From positions 1-64,000 of the forward strand of contig JAGWWS010000011.1 in the NCBI GenBank assembly GCA_018970255.1: a stretch of 64,000 nucleotides of DNA, in the 5' to 3' direction. This DNA comes from Verrucomicrobiota bacterium. GTDB lineage: Bacteria > Verrucomicrobiota > Verrucomicrobiia > Chthoniobacterales > Terrimicrobiaceae. Shown here one piece after another: positions 32,397-42,375 of this stretch; the first letter of the stretch is position 1; every line of letters starts with the position of its first letter. Under the pieces are notes generated by a model. The model did no database searches. It was not told the DNA's origin and was given only the letters and a program-made list of their open reading frames with translations. Made by a program: the position numbers and the translations under genes.

Positions 32397-33875
32397 ATGC
32401 CCGCCAAACGCCCCAACAACCCGGCCCGCGAACTCCTCTTCGGCGACCTCTGGGAATACGACCCCGCCCCCGAGACCGCCCCAGCCCACATCGCCCCGCA
32501 ATACGGCCTCTTCATCAACGGCAAATTCACCGCCCCGAAGTCGAAAAAGTTTTTCGACTCCATCTCCCCCGGCAACGAGAAAAAAGTCTCCGAAATCGCG
32601 CTCGCAAACGGGGCCGATGTGGACGCCGCCTTCGCCGCAGCCAGCGCCGCCTTCCCGAAATGGAGCAAAACCCCCGGCGCCGAGCGCGGGAAATACCTCT
32701 TCCGCATCGCACGCCTCCTACAGGACCGCGCCCGCGAATTCGCCGTCGCCGAGTCCATCGATGGCGGCAAGCCCATCCGCGAATCCCGCGACTTCGATGT
32801 CCCCGTCTCCGCCGCCCACTTCTTCTACCACGCCGGCTGGGCCGACAAACTCGACTACGCCGCGCCCGGCCGCACCCTCGCCCCGCTCGGCGTCGTCGGC
32901 CAAATCATCCCGTGGAATTTCCCCCTCCTCATGCTGGCGTGGAAAATCGCCCCCGCCCTCGCCTGCGGAAACACCGTCGTCCTCAAGCCCGCCGAGACCA
33001 CCTCCGTCACGGCCATGAAATTCTGCTCCATCCTCCAGGACGCCGGCCTCCCGCCGGGGGTCGTCAACATCGTCACCGGCGCGGGCGACACCGGCACGAA
33101 CATCGTCCAACACCCCGCCGCCGCGAAAATCGCCTTCACCGGCTCCACCGCCATCGGGAAATTCATCCAGCGCACCCTCGCCGGCTCCGGGAAAAAAATC
33201 ACCCTCGAGCTCGGGGGCAAGGCCGCGAATATCGTGTTCGAGGACGCCCCCATCGACCAAGCCGTCGAAGGCATCGTCAACGGCATCTTCTTCAACCAAG
33301 GCCACGTCTGCTGCGCCGGCTCCCGCCTCCTCGTCCAGGAAGGCATCGCCGACGAAGTGCTCCGCAAATTGAAAATGCGCATCCGCCACCTCCGCGTCGG
33401 CGACCCCCTCGACAAGAACACCGACATCGGCGCCATCAACTCCCGCAAGCAGCTCGAAAAAATCCAGGAACTCGTGAAGAGCGGCGTCAGTGAAGGCGCG
33501 GAAATCCACCAGCCCGCCTGCCGGCTCCCGAAGCGCGGGTTCTACTTCGCCCCCACGCTCTTCTCGAATGTCTCCCTCAGCCACCGCATCGCCCGCGAGG
33601 AAATTTTCGGCCCCGTCCTCTCCATCCTCACCTTCCGCACCCCCGAGGAAGCCGTGGAAAAAGCCAACAACACCCCCTACGGCCTCAGCGCCGGCGTCTG
33701 GACCGACAAAGGCTCCCGCATCCTGAAAATGTCCACCGAACTCAAAGCCGGCGTCGTTTGGGCGAACACCTACAACAAATTCGACCCCGCCAGCCCCTTT
33801 GGCGGCTACAAGGAATCCGGCTTCGGCCGCGAAGGCGGCAAACAAGGCCTCCTCGACTACGCCCAAATCGCCTGA
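32397..33875 (+). CDS. Aldehyde dehydrogenase
   Basis: A 492-residue ALDH. IIPWNFPLLMLAWKIAPALA binds NAD, LELGGKAANIVF holds the general base Glu (about 272), and GHVCCAGSRLLVQ the catalytic Cys (about 304). EEIFGPVLS and NTYNKFDPASPFGGYKESG complete the family. It is intact and cytosolic. Just after deoC, it probably oxidises acetaldehyde or a related aldehyde from deoxynucleoside breakdown. It is followed by a shorter ALDH-like gene. Confidence 0.93.
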   Translation: MPAKRPNNPARELLFGDLWEYDPAPETAPAHIAPQYGLFINGKFTAPKSKKFFDSISPGNEKKVSEIALANGADVDAAFAAASAAFPKWSKTPGAERGKYLFRIARLLQDRAREFAVAESIDGGKPIRESRDFDVPVSAAHFFYHAGWADKLDYAAPGRTLAPLGVVGQIIPWNFPLLMLAWKIAPALACGNTVVLKPAETTSVTAMKFCSILQDAGLPPGVVNIVTGAGDTGTNIVQHPAAAKIAFTGSTAIGKFIQRTLAGSGKKITLELGGKAANIVFEDAPIDQAVEGIVNGIFFNQGHVCCAGSRLLVQEGIADEVLRKLKMRIRHLRVGDPLDKNTDIGAINSRKQLEKIQELVKSGVSEGAEIHQPACRLPKRGFYFAPTLFSNVSLSHRIAREEIFGPVLSILTFRTPEEAVEKANNTPYGLSAGVWTDKGSRILKMSTELKAGVVWANTYNKFDPASPFGGYKESGFGREGGKQGLLDYAQIA

Positions 33876-33896
33876 AACCCCGCGCCATGAATTTCC

Positions 33897-33996
33897 ACCA
33901 CGGAGAACACGGAGGACACGGAGAAAAAAACAGGGCTATGCTTCTTGTTTCCTCCCTCCTCCTCTTCCCCTCCGTGTTCTCCGTGTCCTCCGTGGT
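33897..33996. repeat. Inverted repeat between the two ALDH genes
   Basis: Arms of 27 bases (33897-33923 and 33970-33996) begin ACCACGGAGAACACGGAG and pair with two mismatches. Each arm is itself made of ~9-base GACACGGAG-like units. Such CACGGAG elements recur in many genomes as mobile repeats; here it could also end the first ALDH transcript or reduce expression of the second. Confidence 0.72.
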
Positions 33997-34017
33997 TAAC
34001 CCCCTCGTCCGACTCCC

Positions 34018-34884
34018 ATGACCCGTCTGCCCATCACCAAAACCCCGAAATGCTATGTCGGCGGCGCGTTCATCCGCTCCGAGAGCGGCCGCGTTTACGC
34101 GCACAACGACTCCGCCGGCGCCTTCGCCTGCAACATACCTCTCTGCACCCGCAAGGACCTCCGCAACGCCGTCGAAACCGCCGCCAAAGCCGGTCCCGGA
34201 TGGTCGAAACGCAGCGCCTACAACCGCGGCCAAATCCTCTACCGCATCGCCGAGATGCTTGAGTCGCGCGCCGGGGAAATGTCCGCCGCCCTCGCGCTCA
34301 CCGGCGCCAGCCCCACCACAGCCGCCCGCGAAGTCCGCGCCTCCATCGACCGCGCCGTCCACTACGCCGGCTGGACCGACAAATACGAATCCCTCCTCGG
34401 CAGCGTGAACCCCGTCTCCACGCCCCACTTTAATTTCACCGTCATGGAGCCCATGGGCGTCATCGGCATCCTCGCCCCCGAGGAAGCCCCGCTCCTCGGC
34501 CTCCTCTCCATGGTCCTCCCCGCCATTGCCAGCGGGAACACCGCCATCGCCCTCGCCTCCCACAGCCAGCCCTACCCCTCCATCCTCCTCGGCGAAATCC
34601 TCGCTGTCAGCGACCTCCCCGGCGGCGTCGTGAATCTGCTCACCGGCAAGCGTGCCGACATCCTGCCCACGATGGCCACCCACGCCCACCTCCGCGCCGT
34701 CTACGCCGCCGCCGACAAAACCGAGCGCACCGAGATCCAGCGTGGCGCCGCTGAGCATGTGAAACGCACCGTCTTCATCCACTCCGAGACCCCCTGCGAC
34801 TGGTTCGAAGAAAAGGCCCAAGGCCCCTACCAAATCCGCCACTTCCTCGAGGCCAAAACCACCTGGCACCCCATCGGCGCCTGA
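34018..34884 (+). CDS. Truncated aldehyde dehydrogenase-like protein, catalytic half missing
   Basis: A 288-residue protein matching the N-terminal cofactor half of ALDH (MEPMGVIGILAPEEAPLLGL, GNTAIALASHSQPYPSILLG, SDLPGGVVNLLTG). It stops where the catalytic domain should start and ends with a short own tail (FLEAKTTWHPIGA). The catalytic Cys and the Glu are absent, and the PWNFP loop is replaced. It may be a dead paralogue with a structural or regulatory role, since deoC-ALDH-ALDH clusters occur elsewhere. The frame is clean and codon use is like its neighbours. Confidence 0.78.
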   Translation: MTRLPITKTPKCYVGGAFIRSESGRVYAHNDSAGAFACNIPLCTRKDLRNAVETAAKAGPGWSKRSAYNRGQILYRIAEMLESRAGEMSAALALTGASPTTAAREVRASIDRAVHYAGWTDKYESLLGSVNPVSTPHFNFTVMEPMGVIGILAPEEAPLLGLLSMVLPAIASGNTAIALASHSQPYPSILLGEILAVSDLPGGVVNLLTGKRADILPTMATHAHLRAVYAAADKTERTEIQRGAAEHVKRTVFIHSETPCDWFEEKAQGPYQIRHFLEAKTTWHPIGA

Positions 34885-35080
34885 CCCCCGACCAGGTAGG
34901 GTCGGCTCTCCGAGCGGACCCAATCCTCAGGCGCAAAGCGCCGTCTCAAATATGCACTGCCTCGCAAAGAGAGGCACGCGTATACCAAGCAGTGCCGTCG
35001 TCGAAAAGAGTGTGTTTTCTGTATGAAGACAGCAGAAAATACATTGTTACGCCCCGCTTATTCTCATAGGAATTTCTCAA
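34885..35080. other. Intergenic region with small hairpins
   Basis: 196 bases without a gene. It holds GGCGC-aaa-GCGCC (about 34932-34944), a TGCCTC...GAGGCA stem-loop, and TTTTCTG...CAGAAAA before the PEGA lipoprotein. AGGA lies about ten bases before the ATG at 35081. The first hairpins could end the ALDH transcript. Confidence 0.4.
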
Positions 35081-35473
35081 ATGAAACTCGCCTCCCATCC
35101 ACAAATCGGTCGGTTTGCAATCAACGCAACATTGGCAATCGCTTTGACCTCATGCTCCGCGTTCCAACCCGCACGCCAAGACGTGACAGTCAATACCACT
35201 ACCCCAGGGGCCACAATCAAGGCCAACGGCGTAACGGTTGGCACATCACCGGTAACTTTCTCTGCCAAAAGAAACCAAGACCTCAACCTCGTTGCCACCA
35301 AGCCGGGTTACCAAGCAAGCGTCATGCAAATTTCCCGTCAAACCAGCGGCACATTCGCTTTGGATTTGATCGGAGGATGGTTCCTCCTTTTACCGTGGAT
35401 CGGTCTGTTGACTCCAGGTGCATATGAACTCTCAAGCACCCAAGTCGAAATGCCGTTGAATAAGGCGAATTAA
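35081..35473 (+). CDS. PEGA-domain lipoprotein
   Basis: A 130-residue protein with a lipobox (AIALTSCSA, Cys about 25). Residues 32-90 are a PEGA domain (TPGATIKANGVTVGTSPVTF, LVATKPGYQASVMQ). A hydrophobic segment GWFLLLPWIGLLTPGAYEL follows, typical of this lipoprotein group. It is probably anchored to the outer or inner membrane and faces the periplasm. Function is unknown. The gene is AT-richer than its flanks and converges with the giant GH13 gene, which ends right after its stop. Confidence 0.8.
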   Translation: MKLASHPQIGRFAINATLAIALTSCSAFQPARQDVTVNTTTPGATIKANGVTVGTSPVTFSAKRNQDLNLVATKPGYQASVMQISRQTSGTFALDLIGGWFLLLPWIGLLTPGAYELSSTQVEMPLNKAN

Positions 35474-38400
35474 CTACCAAGCCCTGATTCGATAAAATCC
35501 ACGCGGGGCTCCGGCGGTTGGAATTTCGTAGGTCCAACGCTGCAGATCCGTGTCGGCGGGTTCGGTTGAGGGTTGGATGGAGACAGCTTGCCAAGCGCCA
35601 CTCGCCAGATCGCTTTTGAATTCGACCACATGGTTCAGTGAGGAGTCGTCGGTGCGCCGCACAAAACTCAAACGCACATTCGATCCCGACGGCGCGAAGG
35701 TTGGCAGGTGCGCGACGGGAGGGGCTTGGTCCGCGGTTCCGCCGAAAAGATATTCGACCTTCGCCGACAGTCCGCGAATCGTTTGGTTCGCGGAAAATCC
35801 CGGATAGCGATCGGAAAACGAATTCGTGACCAAGGCGACGGTGAAAGCACGCGTCACATCATTCACCTCGAAACGGTAGTTCCCGACTCCCAGATTCGGC
35901 AGAGCGGCGTTGCCGGTTCCATTGCCCCAGTTCGTCGCATTCCAAGTGTTCCCAGCGACGAATTTGAATTCCTGGGCCGTGGAATTCGAGATCACGAGGT
36001 CCAGTCGCCAGAGATTATCGCCAACCAGATTCATCGTCGGAGCCGTCGCTGGCGACCAACCATTGAAACTTCCCGAGACCCTCAACTCTTGATGGCTGCG
36101 GAAATACTGGTCGGCCACATTCGGGTCCGAGCCACGCGCGAATTCCTGGGCGTTTGTGAAAGGGTCTCCATCGGGATTTCCGGTGGAGCCTGAGACGCCA
36201 TGAAAACCGGCCCATGCATCGGCCAAGCCATCGCTGTTGCTATCGGTCGCCGGCATGACGCCCGCGAAATACTCATTCGTGATCTCGTCGAAGCTGAAGA
36301 ACAGATAGGCCGGCGCTTGGGTGACTGTGTATTTGAAATCCGAGCCGCCGGATTCTGCGATGTTGTCGAAAGGCGTGTTGTTGTCGCCCCAGTTGGGATT
36401 TTCCCAAAGATTCGGGAGATTCGGGTTGTCCACGCGGACAAATTTCATCTTCTGCTCGGCTGTCGTAGCCGCGACGCGCTCCAGCCATTCCCAGCGCAGT
36501 GTGCGGGAGTTCCAAGTCATCGGGCGGTTGGTGAAACTCCAGCCATTCAAATCCCCGACCATGTTCAAACTGGCAAAATGGTCCGCGAATCTCGGGTGAC
36601 CGCCGCGGGTGAATTCCCCGGCATTGGGCACGCCATCGGAGTCGGAGTCCACAGTCGGCGAAGTGATTTCAAAAACCCTTTCCCAGGCATCCGGCATTCC
36701 GTTGGAGTTCGAGTCTGTGGCGGGCATCGGCTCGATGGTGTAATTGCCGCTGATCTCCTCGAAGCGGACCAAATTCCAGACACGCCCGGACCACGAGGCG
36801 ATAATGTCGTCATTCGCCCACTTCACGGAAGCGCCAACGGTTCCCGTGCCATTCCAACCCCAGGTTCCATTTCCCCAAGAACCGGCGGCGAACTTGAATG
36901 GCAGAGTTCCAGATCGCGGACCGAAGAAGGCGCCCTCCCACCGCGCCACGGCGGAATTCCAAGTCATGCGGAATTTTTGCAATTCAGGATTCCACTCCGG
37001 ACCGTAAACGAGCGACATCGACGAGTTGCGATCGGCCAGGCGCGGATTGCTGCCGCGCGCGAACTCAAACCCGTTCAGCACTTGATCCCCATCCGCATCA
37101 CCGCTGGCGTCGTTCACAGCGGGGTTGAAGGAGTGAAAGCGCTCCCAGTCATCCGGCATTCCATCGCCATCAGAATCGGTCGTCGGCATGCCAGCGATCG
37201 TGTAGTTGCCGGAAATTTCCTCGAACCGTGCCAGATAGTAGCCCGCCTCGGAGAGCGTTGCCTTGAGATTGTCGTTCGTCCACTTGATGGAAACTCCCGG
37301 CGTTCCGGTGCCATTCCAACCCCATGTTCCCGCGCCGTAGGTTCCAGCCATGAATTTGAACTCCCGCAGGCCCGGGTTCGCTAGAAAGACAGACTCCCAA
37401 CGAGCCAAATCGCGGTTCCAAACCATCCGCGTGCGCGAGTCATTTTCAGCCCAAAGCCCGTCACCCGGCATGTGCATCACCGGATTGCGATCGGCCACCA
37501 AGGGATGGCTGAGTCGCGCGAATTCCAAGCGATTCAACACATCGTCGCCATCCGCATCGGTCGATGCGTCAGCCGCAGAGTAGGCATCCAGACCAAAAGA
37601 CCGCTCCCATTGATCGGGCATCGAATCGCCGTCTGTGTCCGTCGTGGAGGGTGCTTCCACTGAGGTGGCGGAACTTTTTTCGTTGAAGCGAATGATTCGC
37701 CAGCCTGAAACATTCGATGCCCACTGAAAATCCGTGCTCGATTTGTAGCCGGTGGGCAGCTGCAGGGTGGGCTGGCCCCAGTTGTCATTATCGTTCGTGG
37801 GGCCGACACCGAATTTGTAATTCCTGTCGGAAGGAGCCGCGGTGAAAGGAATCGCCGCCATCCAAACCCCGTGACCCTCATAGCGCATGTTTCGGGCATT
37901 CCAGTTCCATCCATTGTAACCACCCACCACTCCCATCGCGGGTTGATCAAACTCCGTCGGGTCGCTGCCGCGCTGGAATTCCTGCAAATTCGTAAAGGCG
38001 TCGCCATCGGGGTTCGCGGAGGCATTTGCCGATGTCGCTGGATAAAAATAGAAGCCTTCCCATGTGTCTGACATTCCGTTGCCGTTGGAATCCGCATCGT
38101 GCGAGACCACGGAATAGTTTCCTCCTGCCGGACTATAGGTGATCTCGAATGTCCCCGCCGCCGGAACCTCGAACCACGCATCATCCCCGGGCGCCCATCC
38201 GTTATTACCGGCAGACCAACCACCCGGCTTGTAGGCCTTGCAGTTGAACCACCCCCGCTCGGTGAAGCGAACCACATGGCGCCAGACAGACCGCACCGGT
38301 TCCCAGCGCATGTTTCTTGAGGCGATGTTCCAATTGTTGAAAACCCCCGGCAGCGAGACGCGATCAGGAACGGTCGGATCGGTTTGGTTTTGAAACTCCG

Positions 38401-40483
38401 CCAAATTGTTGAATCCGTCGGCATCGGGATCGGCGGTGGCGTTCCCCGCGGAAAACAACATTTCCCAGCCATCGGTGATGCCATTCGCATTCGCATCGGA
38501 TGAGAGAGCGGGCGGTTCGGCCTTGCCCAAAATCACAGCGCTGAACGGCGCGACCTGGAAGTTCAGCGTGTTGGTGACACCCGAAGTGGTGAGGTTGCCG
38601 CCTTGGACAGGGCCCACGCCGCCGAGGTCGGATCCGTAGAGTTTCCAGTCACTGTTCACAAAAACTCTCCACGGCCCTGCGGAGGTCGCGTTGACGCTCA
38701 CGGTTCTGTTGGAAGCAGAAAAATTCACCGCCACCAGGATGCTCTCGCTGGCGTTGCCGGTTTTGCGTTCGTAGGCCATCCAGCCCTCCGATTCGTTTGC
38801 AGCCAAAATGGATGTCACATCCGTCAGGTCATCGACCTCCGGCAACGAAGTGAAAGTGAGTGCGCGGGTTTTGTTCGCCAGGTTTCGACGAAGCCCAACC
38901 AAATCGCGGTGAAACCGGACCATTCCCTCAAATCTGCCCGCCCTAAGCCAATCCATCGGCACGGCATCCTTGAATTCGTCCTTCGCGAGGTGCTCCTGGC
39001 CCATCCACAGCATGGGCGTGCCGGCGGATGTCAAAGTGATCGCCGTCGTGAGCATCGTCTTGCGCCGTGCAGCAAGGCTCTCCGGGTTCACAGGATCGAA
39101 ATCGCTGGCGAGCCGCGCGCCATCGGTGGCCGAATTGTGATCGCCGCATTTGTCGTGGTTCTCGGAAAAAATCACGCGAAACCCGGGCGGTTCCTTGGTC
39201 TCGAGTCGGTAGCCGATGTTGGTCCCGTTACGGGTATTCAGCGTTGGAAATTCCAAGCGGCCCACAAAAGGCGCCGGCAGCGTGCCATTTTGCGTGAGCG
39301 GAAGAAGGCGCGGGAAAACCACATTATGGAAAGAAATCTCCCAATGGCCGGAATACCCGCCCGGGGAATTGGCATCCTCCGCGATGCTGTAGTAGCGGGG
39401 GTTCCGCGAATGAATGCTGGCATTGATCTGCTGCATCATCGTGACCGCCTCGGGAATCTCAGTATCCGGATCCCCGATCTGCGCCCCGGGACTCGAATCG
39501 TATCCCGTGATGTTCCTCGGCGAGTCCCAGCGCAGCGCCCAGATTTTATATTCATCAAGATACATCCGGATGTTGTCGCTGATGAATTGCCTCACATTCG
39601 GATCGCTGTAACGCGGCCGCGGACCCCATTTGGTCCGGCTGATGCCGGGTCGCGCGGTCTCATCACTCGCGTTGTAGAAATACGGCTCGCCGCCGTCGAA
39701 ATTCTCCAAATCCGAAGCCCCGGAATCGGCCAGATCGCCATAGTGGTTGTGGACCACATCCACCTGCACGGCCATGCCTTTTTTGTGGGCCTCGTTGACG
39801 AAAAACTTCAACGCATCCGGGCCGCCATAAGTTTCCTCGATCGCGAAAAGCGCGGTCGGGTTGTAGCCCCAGCTATGCCGACCGTTGAACTCGCTTACAG
39901 GCATCAACGCAATCATGTTGACACCGAGGTCGCGGAGGTAATCGAGTTTCAACGCAGCATCGTAAAGAGTCGCCGGTTGGCCATCATTCGGCGTCGGATC
40001 GTAAAAAGACCCGACATGCAGCTCATACATCACAATCTCGTTCGGGAATGGCGGCTCGTAATCCCCGTCCTCCCAAACAAATGCCGCCGTATCGTAAATC
40101 ACCGCCGCCTGTGATCCATCACTCATCGTCCGCACCAGCCTCGCACGCGGATCCTTGCGCCAAAGCTGCGTCCCATTGCCCGCCGTGATCACATATTTGT
40201 AGGCGTGGCCTGTGCGCGCCGCGTTTATCGTTCCGCTCCACACATTCGTCGTGGAATTTTTTGTGAGTGCGTTCGCAGTGGCATTCCAGGAATTGAAATC
40301 CCCCGCCACCCTCACCGCTGAGGCATTCGGGGCCCAAACACGAAAAGTGACGCTGGTTGTGGAATTGCCCGACTTGTTCAGCGTCGCCCCAAGCTCCTGA
40401 GCTCGCACGGGACCAAACACCAAAAAGACGGAAAAAAATGCGAGTGCCAGCGGGAATCCCGCCGGAAACTTGAGGTTGGGCAT
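35474..40483 (-). CDS. Giant secreted GH13 alpha-glucan enzyme with six starch-binding-like modules
   Basis: A 1669-residue protein with a signal peptide (about residues 1-28). A CBM48-like domain (VRVAGDFNSWNATANALTKN) covers about 40-120 and a GH13 barrel about 145-560. The catalytic triad is readable: Asp320 in ALRWDSP, Glu369 in SIAEDANS and Asp444 in SENHDK. From about 660 six units repeat, each with a calcium-type linker (DSDGDGMPDDWER, then DADGD and EFARGSNP) and a beta module with FNGW/FNNW and EFKFxAG. A Verrucomicrobia-type C-terminal domain ends YRIRAW. It probably branches or hydrolyses starch/glycogen outside the cell. Confidence 0.88.
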   Translation of the reverse strand: MPNLKFPAGFPLALAFFSVFLVFGPVRAQELGATLNKSGNSTTSVTFRVWAPNASAVRVAGDFNSWNATANALTKNSTTNVWSGTINAARTGHAYKYVITAGNGTQLWRKDPRARLVRTMSDGSQAAVIYDTAAFVWEDGDYEPPFPNEIVMYELHVGSFYDPTPNDGQPATLYDAALKLDYLRDLGVNMIALMPVSEFNGRHSWGYNPTALFAIEETYGGPDALKFFVNEAHKKGMAVQVDVVHNHYGDLADSGASDLENFDGGEPYFYNASDETARPGISRTKWGPRPRYSDPNVRQFISDNIRMYLDEYKIWALRWDSPRNITGYDSSPGAQIGDPDTEIPEAVTMMQQINASIHSRNPRYYSIAEDANSPGGYSGHWEISFHNVVFPRLLPLTQNGTLPAPFVGRLEFPTLNTRNGTNIGYRLETKEPPGFRVIFSENHDKCGDHNSATDGARLASDFDPVNPESLAARRKTMLTTAITLTSAGTPMLWMGQEHLAKDEFKDAVPMDWLRAGRFEGMVRFHRDLVGLRRNLANKTRALTFTSLPEVDDLTDVTSILAANESEGWMAYERKTGNASESILVAVNFSASNRTVSVNATSAGPWRVFVNSDWKLYGSDLGGVGPVQGGNLTTSGVTNTLNFQVAPFSAVILGKAEPPALSSDANANGITDGWEMLFSAGNATADPDADGFNNLAEFQNQTDPTVPDRVSLPGVFNNWNIASRNMRWEPVRSVWRHVVRFTERGWFNCKAYKPGGWSAGNNGWAPGDDAWFEVPAAGTFEITYSPAGGNYSVVSHDADSNGNGMSDTWEGFYFYPATSANASANPDGDAFTNLQEFQRGSDPTEFDQPAMGVVGGYNGWNWNARNMRYEGHGVWMAAIPFTAAPSDRNYKFGVGPTNDNDNWGQPTLQLPTGYKSSTDFQWASNVSGWRIIRFNEKSSATSVEAPSTTDTDGDSMPDQWERSFGLDAYSAADASTDADGDDVLNRLEFARLSHPLVADRNPVMHMPGDGLWAENDSRTRMVWNRDLARWESVFLANPGLREFKFMAGTYGAGTWGWNGTGTPGVSIKWTNDNLKATLSEAGYYLARFEEISGNYTIAGMPTTDSDGDGMPDDWERFHSFNPAVNDASGDADGDQVLNGFEFARGSNPRLADRNSSMSLVYGPEWNPELQKFRMTWNSAVARWEGAFFGPRSGTLPFKFAAGSWGNGTWGWNGTGTVGASVKWANDDIIASWSGRVWNLVRFEEISGNYTIEPMPATDSNSNGMPDAWERVFEITSPTVDSDSDGVPNAGEFTRGGHPRFADHFASLNMVGDLNGWSFTNRPMTWNSRTLRWEWLERVAATTAEQKMKFVRVDNPNLPNLWENPNWGDNNTPFDNIAESGGSDFKYTVTQAPAYLFFSFDEITNEYFAGVMPATDSNSDGLADAWAGFHGVSGSTGNPDGDPFTNAQEFARGSDPNVADQYFRSHQELRVSGSFNGWSPATAPTMNLVGDNLWRLDLVISNSTAQEFKFVAGNTWNATNWGNGTGNAALPNLGVGNYRFEVNDVTRAFTVALVTNSFSDRYPGFSANQTIRGLSAKVEYLFGGTADQAPPVAHLPTFAPSGSNVRLSFVRRTDDSSLNHVVEFKSDLASGAWQAVSIQPSTEPADTDLQRWTYEIPTAGAPRGFYRIRAW

Positions 40484-40645
40484 GACGCGTGAACCTCCTT
40501 CCTCGCCTCAGGAGTGTCAAACGCCATCGCATTCAATAAGCCGCACGGATGGAACAAAATTATTGAACAGTTCAAAAAGACCACCCCCGTCTTGCAAAGC
40601 ACACCCGCGAAGCTAAAACAACGCCCCCGATACCAAACCTCTCCC

Positions 40646-42295
40646 ATGCTTCACCAATCCGCCCTCGCCCAAGCCCGCTCCGCCTACCGTCCGAAGCTCC
40701 CCGCCTCGCTCAACGAAAAATCCACCGCCCAGCCGCAAGCCTCCCCCGATGCGGTTGACGAAGCCATACGCGCCCAATTCCCGCAAACCTACGGCCAGCC
40801 GGCCGTCACCTTCGCAGCGGGCAATGCCCCTGTGCCCACCAAGCCCCACCGCGCGGGCGTGATCCTTTCCGGCGGCCCCGCCCCTGGCGGCCACAATGTC
40901 ATCGCCGGCCTCTTCGACGCCCTCAAAAAGCTGAACCCCGCCAGCACCGTCTTCGGCTTCCGCAACGGACCCGACGGCCTGCTGAAAAACGACGGCATCG
41001 AAATCGACTCCGCCCTGCTCGATGCCTACCGCAACACCGGCGGGTTCGACATCATCGGCTCCGGTCGCACCAAGCTCGAATCCGAGGCCGATTTCCTGAG
41101 AGCCCTCGAAACCGCCGCTGCCCGCCAACTCACCGCCCTCGTCGTCATCGGCGGCGACGATTCGAACTCGAACGCCTCGAAGCTCGCCGAGTTCGCCAAG
41201 TCCCGCGGTTCCGCGCTTACCGTCGTGGGCGTGCCGAAAACCATCGATGGCGACCTCAAGGGCGCCGGCATCGAGACGAGCTTCGGCTTCGACACCGCCT
41301 GCAAGGTCTATTCCGACCTCATTGGCAACATCCAGCGCGACGCCCTCTCCGCCCGCAAATACTGGCACTTCATTAAGCTCATGGGCCGCTCCGCCTCGCA
41401 CATCGCCCTCGAGTGCGCCCTCCAGACCCGCCCGAACATCACGCTCGTCTCCGAAGAGGTCGCAGCGAAAAAATCCACCCTCGGCGGCATCGTCGCCGGG
41501 ATCGCCGATACCATCGCCGCCCGCGCGGCCAACGGCGAAAAATTCGGCACCGTCCTCATCCCCGAGGGCCTCATCGAATTCGTCCCCGAAATGGGCAGCC
41601 TCATCTCGGAACTCAACGAAACCCTCGCCCACCACGCCGACGCCTTCAACGCCATCCCCGCGCTCCCCGAAAAACGCGCGTTCGTGGCCGCGAAGCTCCA
41701 GCCCGCCGCCGCCGCGCTCTACAAATCCCTCCCGGACGACATCGCGAACCAGCTCATCCTCGACCGCGACCCGCACGGAAATGTCCAGGTCGCCCGCATC
41801 GACACCCAGCGCCTCCTCATCGACCTCGTCGAAGCGCGCCTCAAGGAAATGAAAGCGGCCGGGGCCTACAAAGCCTCCTTCGCCCCGCTCCCGCACTACT
41901 TCGGCTACGAGGGCCGCTGCGCCGCGCCGTCGAATTTCGATGCCGATTACTGCTACACGCTCGGCTTCACGGCCGCCCTCCTCATCCGCGACGGCCTCAC
42001 CGGCACCATCGCCTCCGTGCGCGGCCTCACCCGCCCCGCCTCCGAATGGCAGGCCGGCGGCGTCCCGCTCGCCCGCATGATGAATATTGAACGGCGCCAC
42101 GGCAAAATGGTCCCCGTCATCAAAAAAGCCCTCGTCGAGTTGGACGGCGCCCCCTTCCGCGAATTCGAAAAACACCGTGCCGCCTGGGCCATCGAAACCT
42201 CCTACGCCTTCCCCGGTCCCATCCAATACTTCGGCCCCGCCGAGGTCTGCGACACCACCACCGCCACCCTCCGCCTCGAAACCGCGGCAAGCTAA
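40646..42295 (+). CDS. pfp: Diphosphate--fructose-6-phosphate 1-phosphotransferase
   Basis: A 549-residue long-type PFP. LSGGPAPGGHNVIAGL, VVIGGDDSNSNASKL (about residue 169) and PKTIDGDLKG (about 197) are the key motifs; the GGDDS Asp marks PPi rather than ATP as donor. ATG 40646 matches the family start; the frame is open upstream to 40514. It is divergent from the GH13 gene, so starch breakdown and glycolytic entry are neighbours, which is suggestive only. Confidence 0.92.
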   Translation: MLHQSALAQARSAYRPKLPASLNEKSTAQPQASPDAVDEAIRAQFPQTYGQPAVTFAAGNAPVPTKPHRAGVILSGGPAPGGHNVIAGLFDALKKLNPASTVFGFRNGPDGLLKNDGIEIDSALLDAYRNTGGFDIIGSGRTKLESEADFLRALETAAARQLTALVVIGGDDSNSNASKLAEFAKSRGSALTVVGVPKTIDGDLKGAGIETSFGFDTACKVYSDLIGNIQRDALSARKYWHFIKLMGRSASHIALECALQTRPNITLVSEEVAAKKSTLGGIVAGIADTIAARAANGEKFGTVLIPEGLIEFVPEMGSLISELNETLAHHADAFNAIPALPEKRAFVAAKLQPAAAALYKSLPDDIANQLILDRDPHGNVQVARIDTQRLLIDLVEARLKEMKAAGAYKASFAPLPHYFGYEGRCAAPSNFDADYCYTLGFTAALLIRDGLTGTIASVRGLTRPASEWQAGGVPLARMMNIERRHGKMVPVIKKALVELDGAPFREFEKHRAAWAIETSYAFPGPIQYFGPAEVCDTTTATLRLETAAS

Positions 42296-42375
42296 GCGAA
42301 AGCCTCCTGTGCGTCCAAATCTCTGGACGTGTGCGGCGGCACTCACGAAACTCGGCACCTCACTAACACTCTCCC

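Noticed and set aside
31459-34884. deoC-ALDH-ALDH as part of a bacterial microcompartment
   Set aside because: No shell protein genes and no encapsulation-type extension can be seen nearby.
42313-42330. CGTCCA...TGGACG hairpin after pfp as a terminator
   Set aside because: The stem is only six base pairs and no T-run follows.
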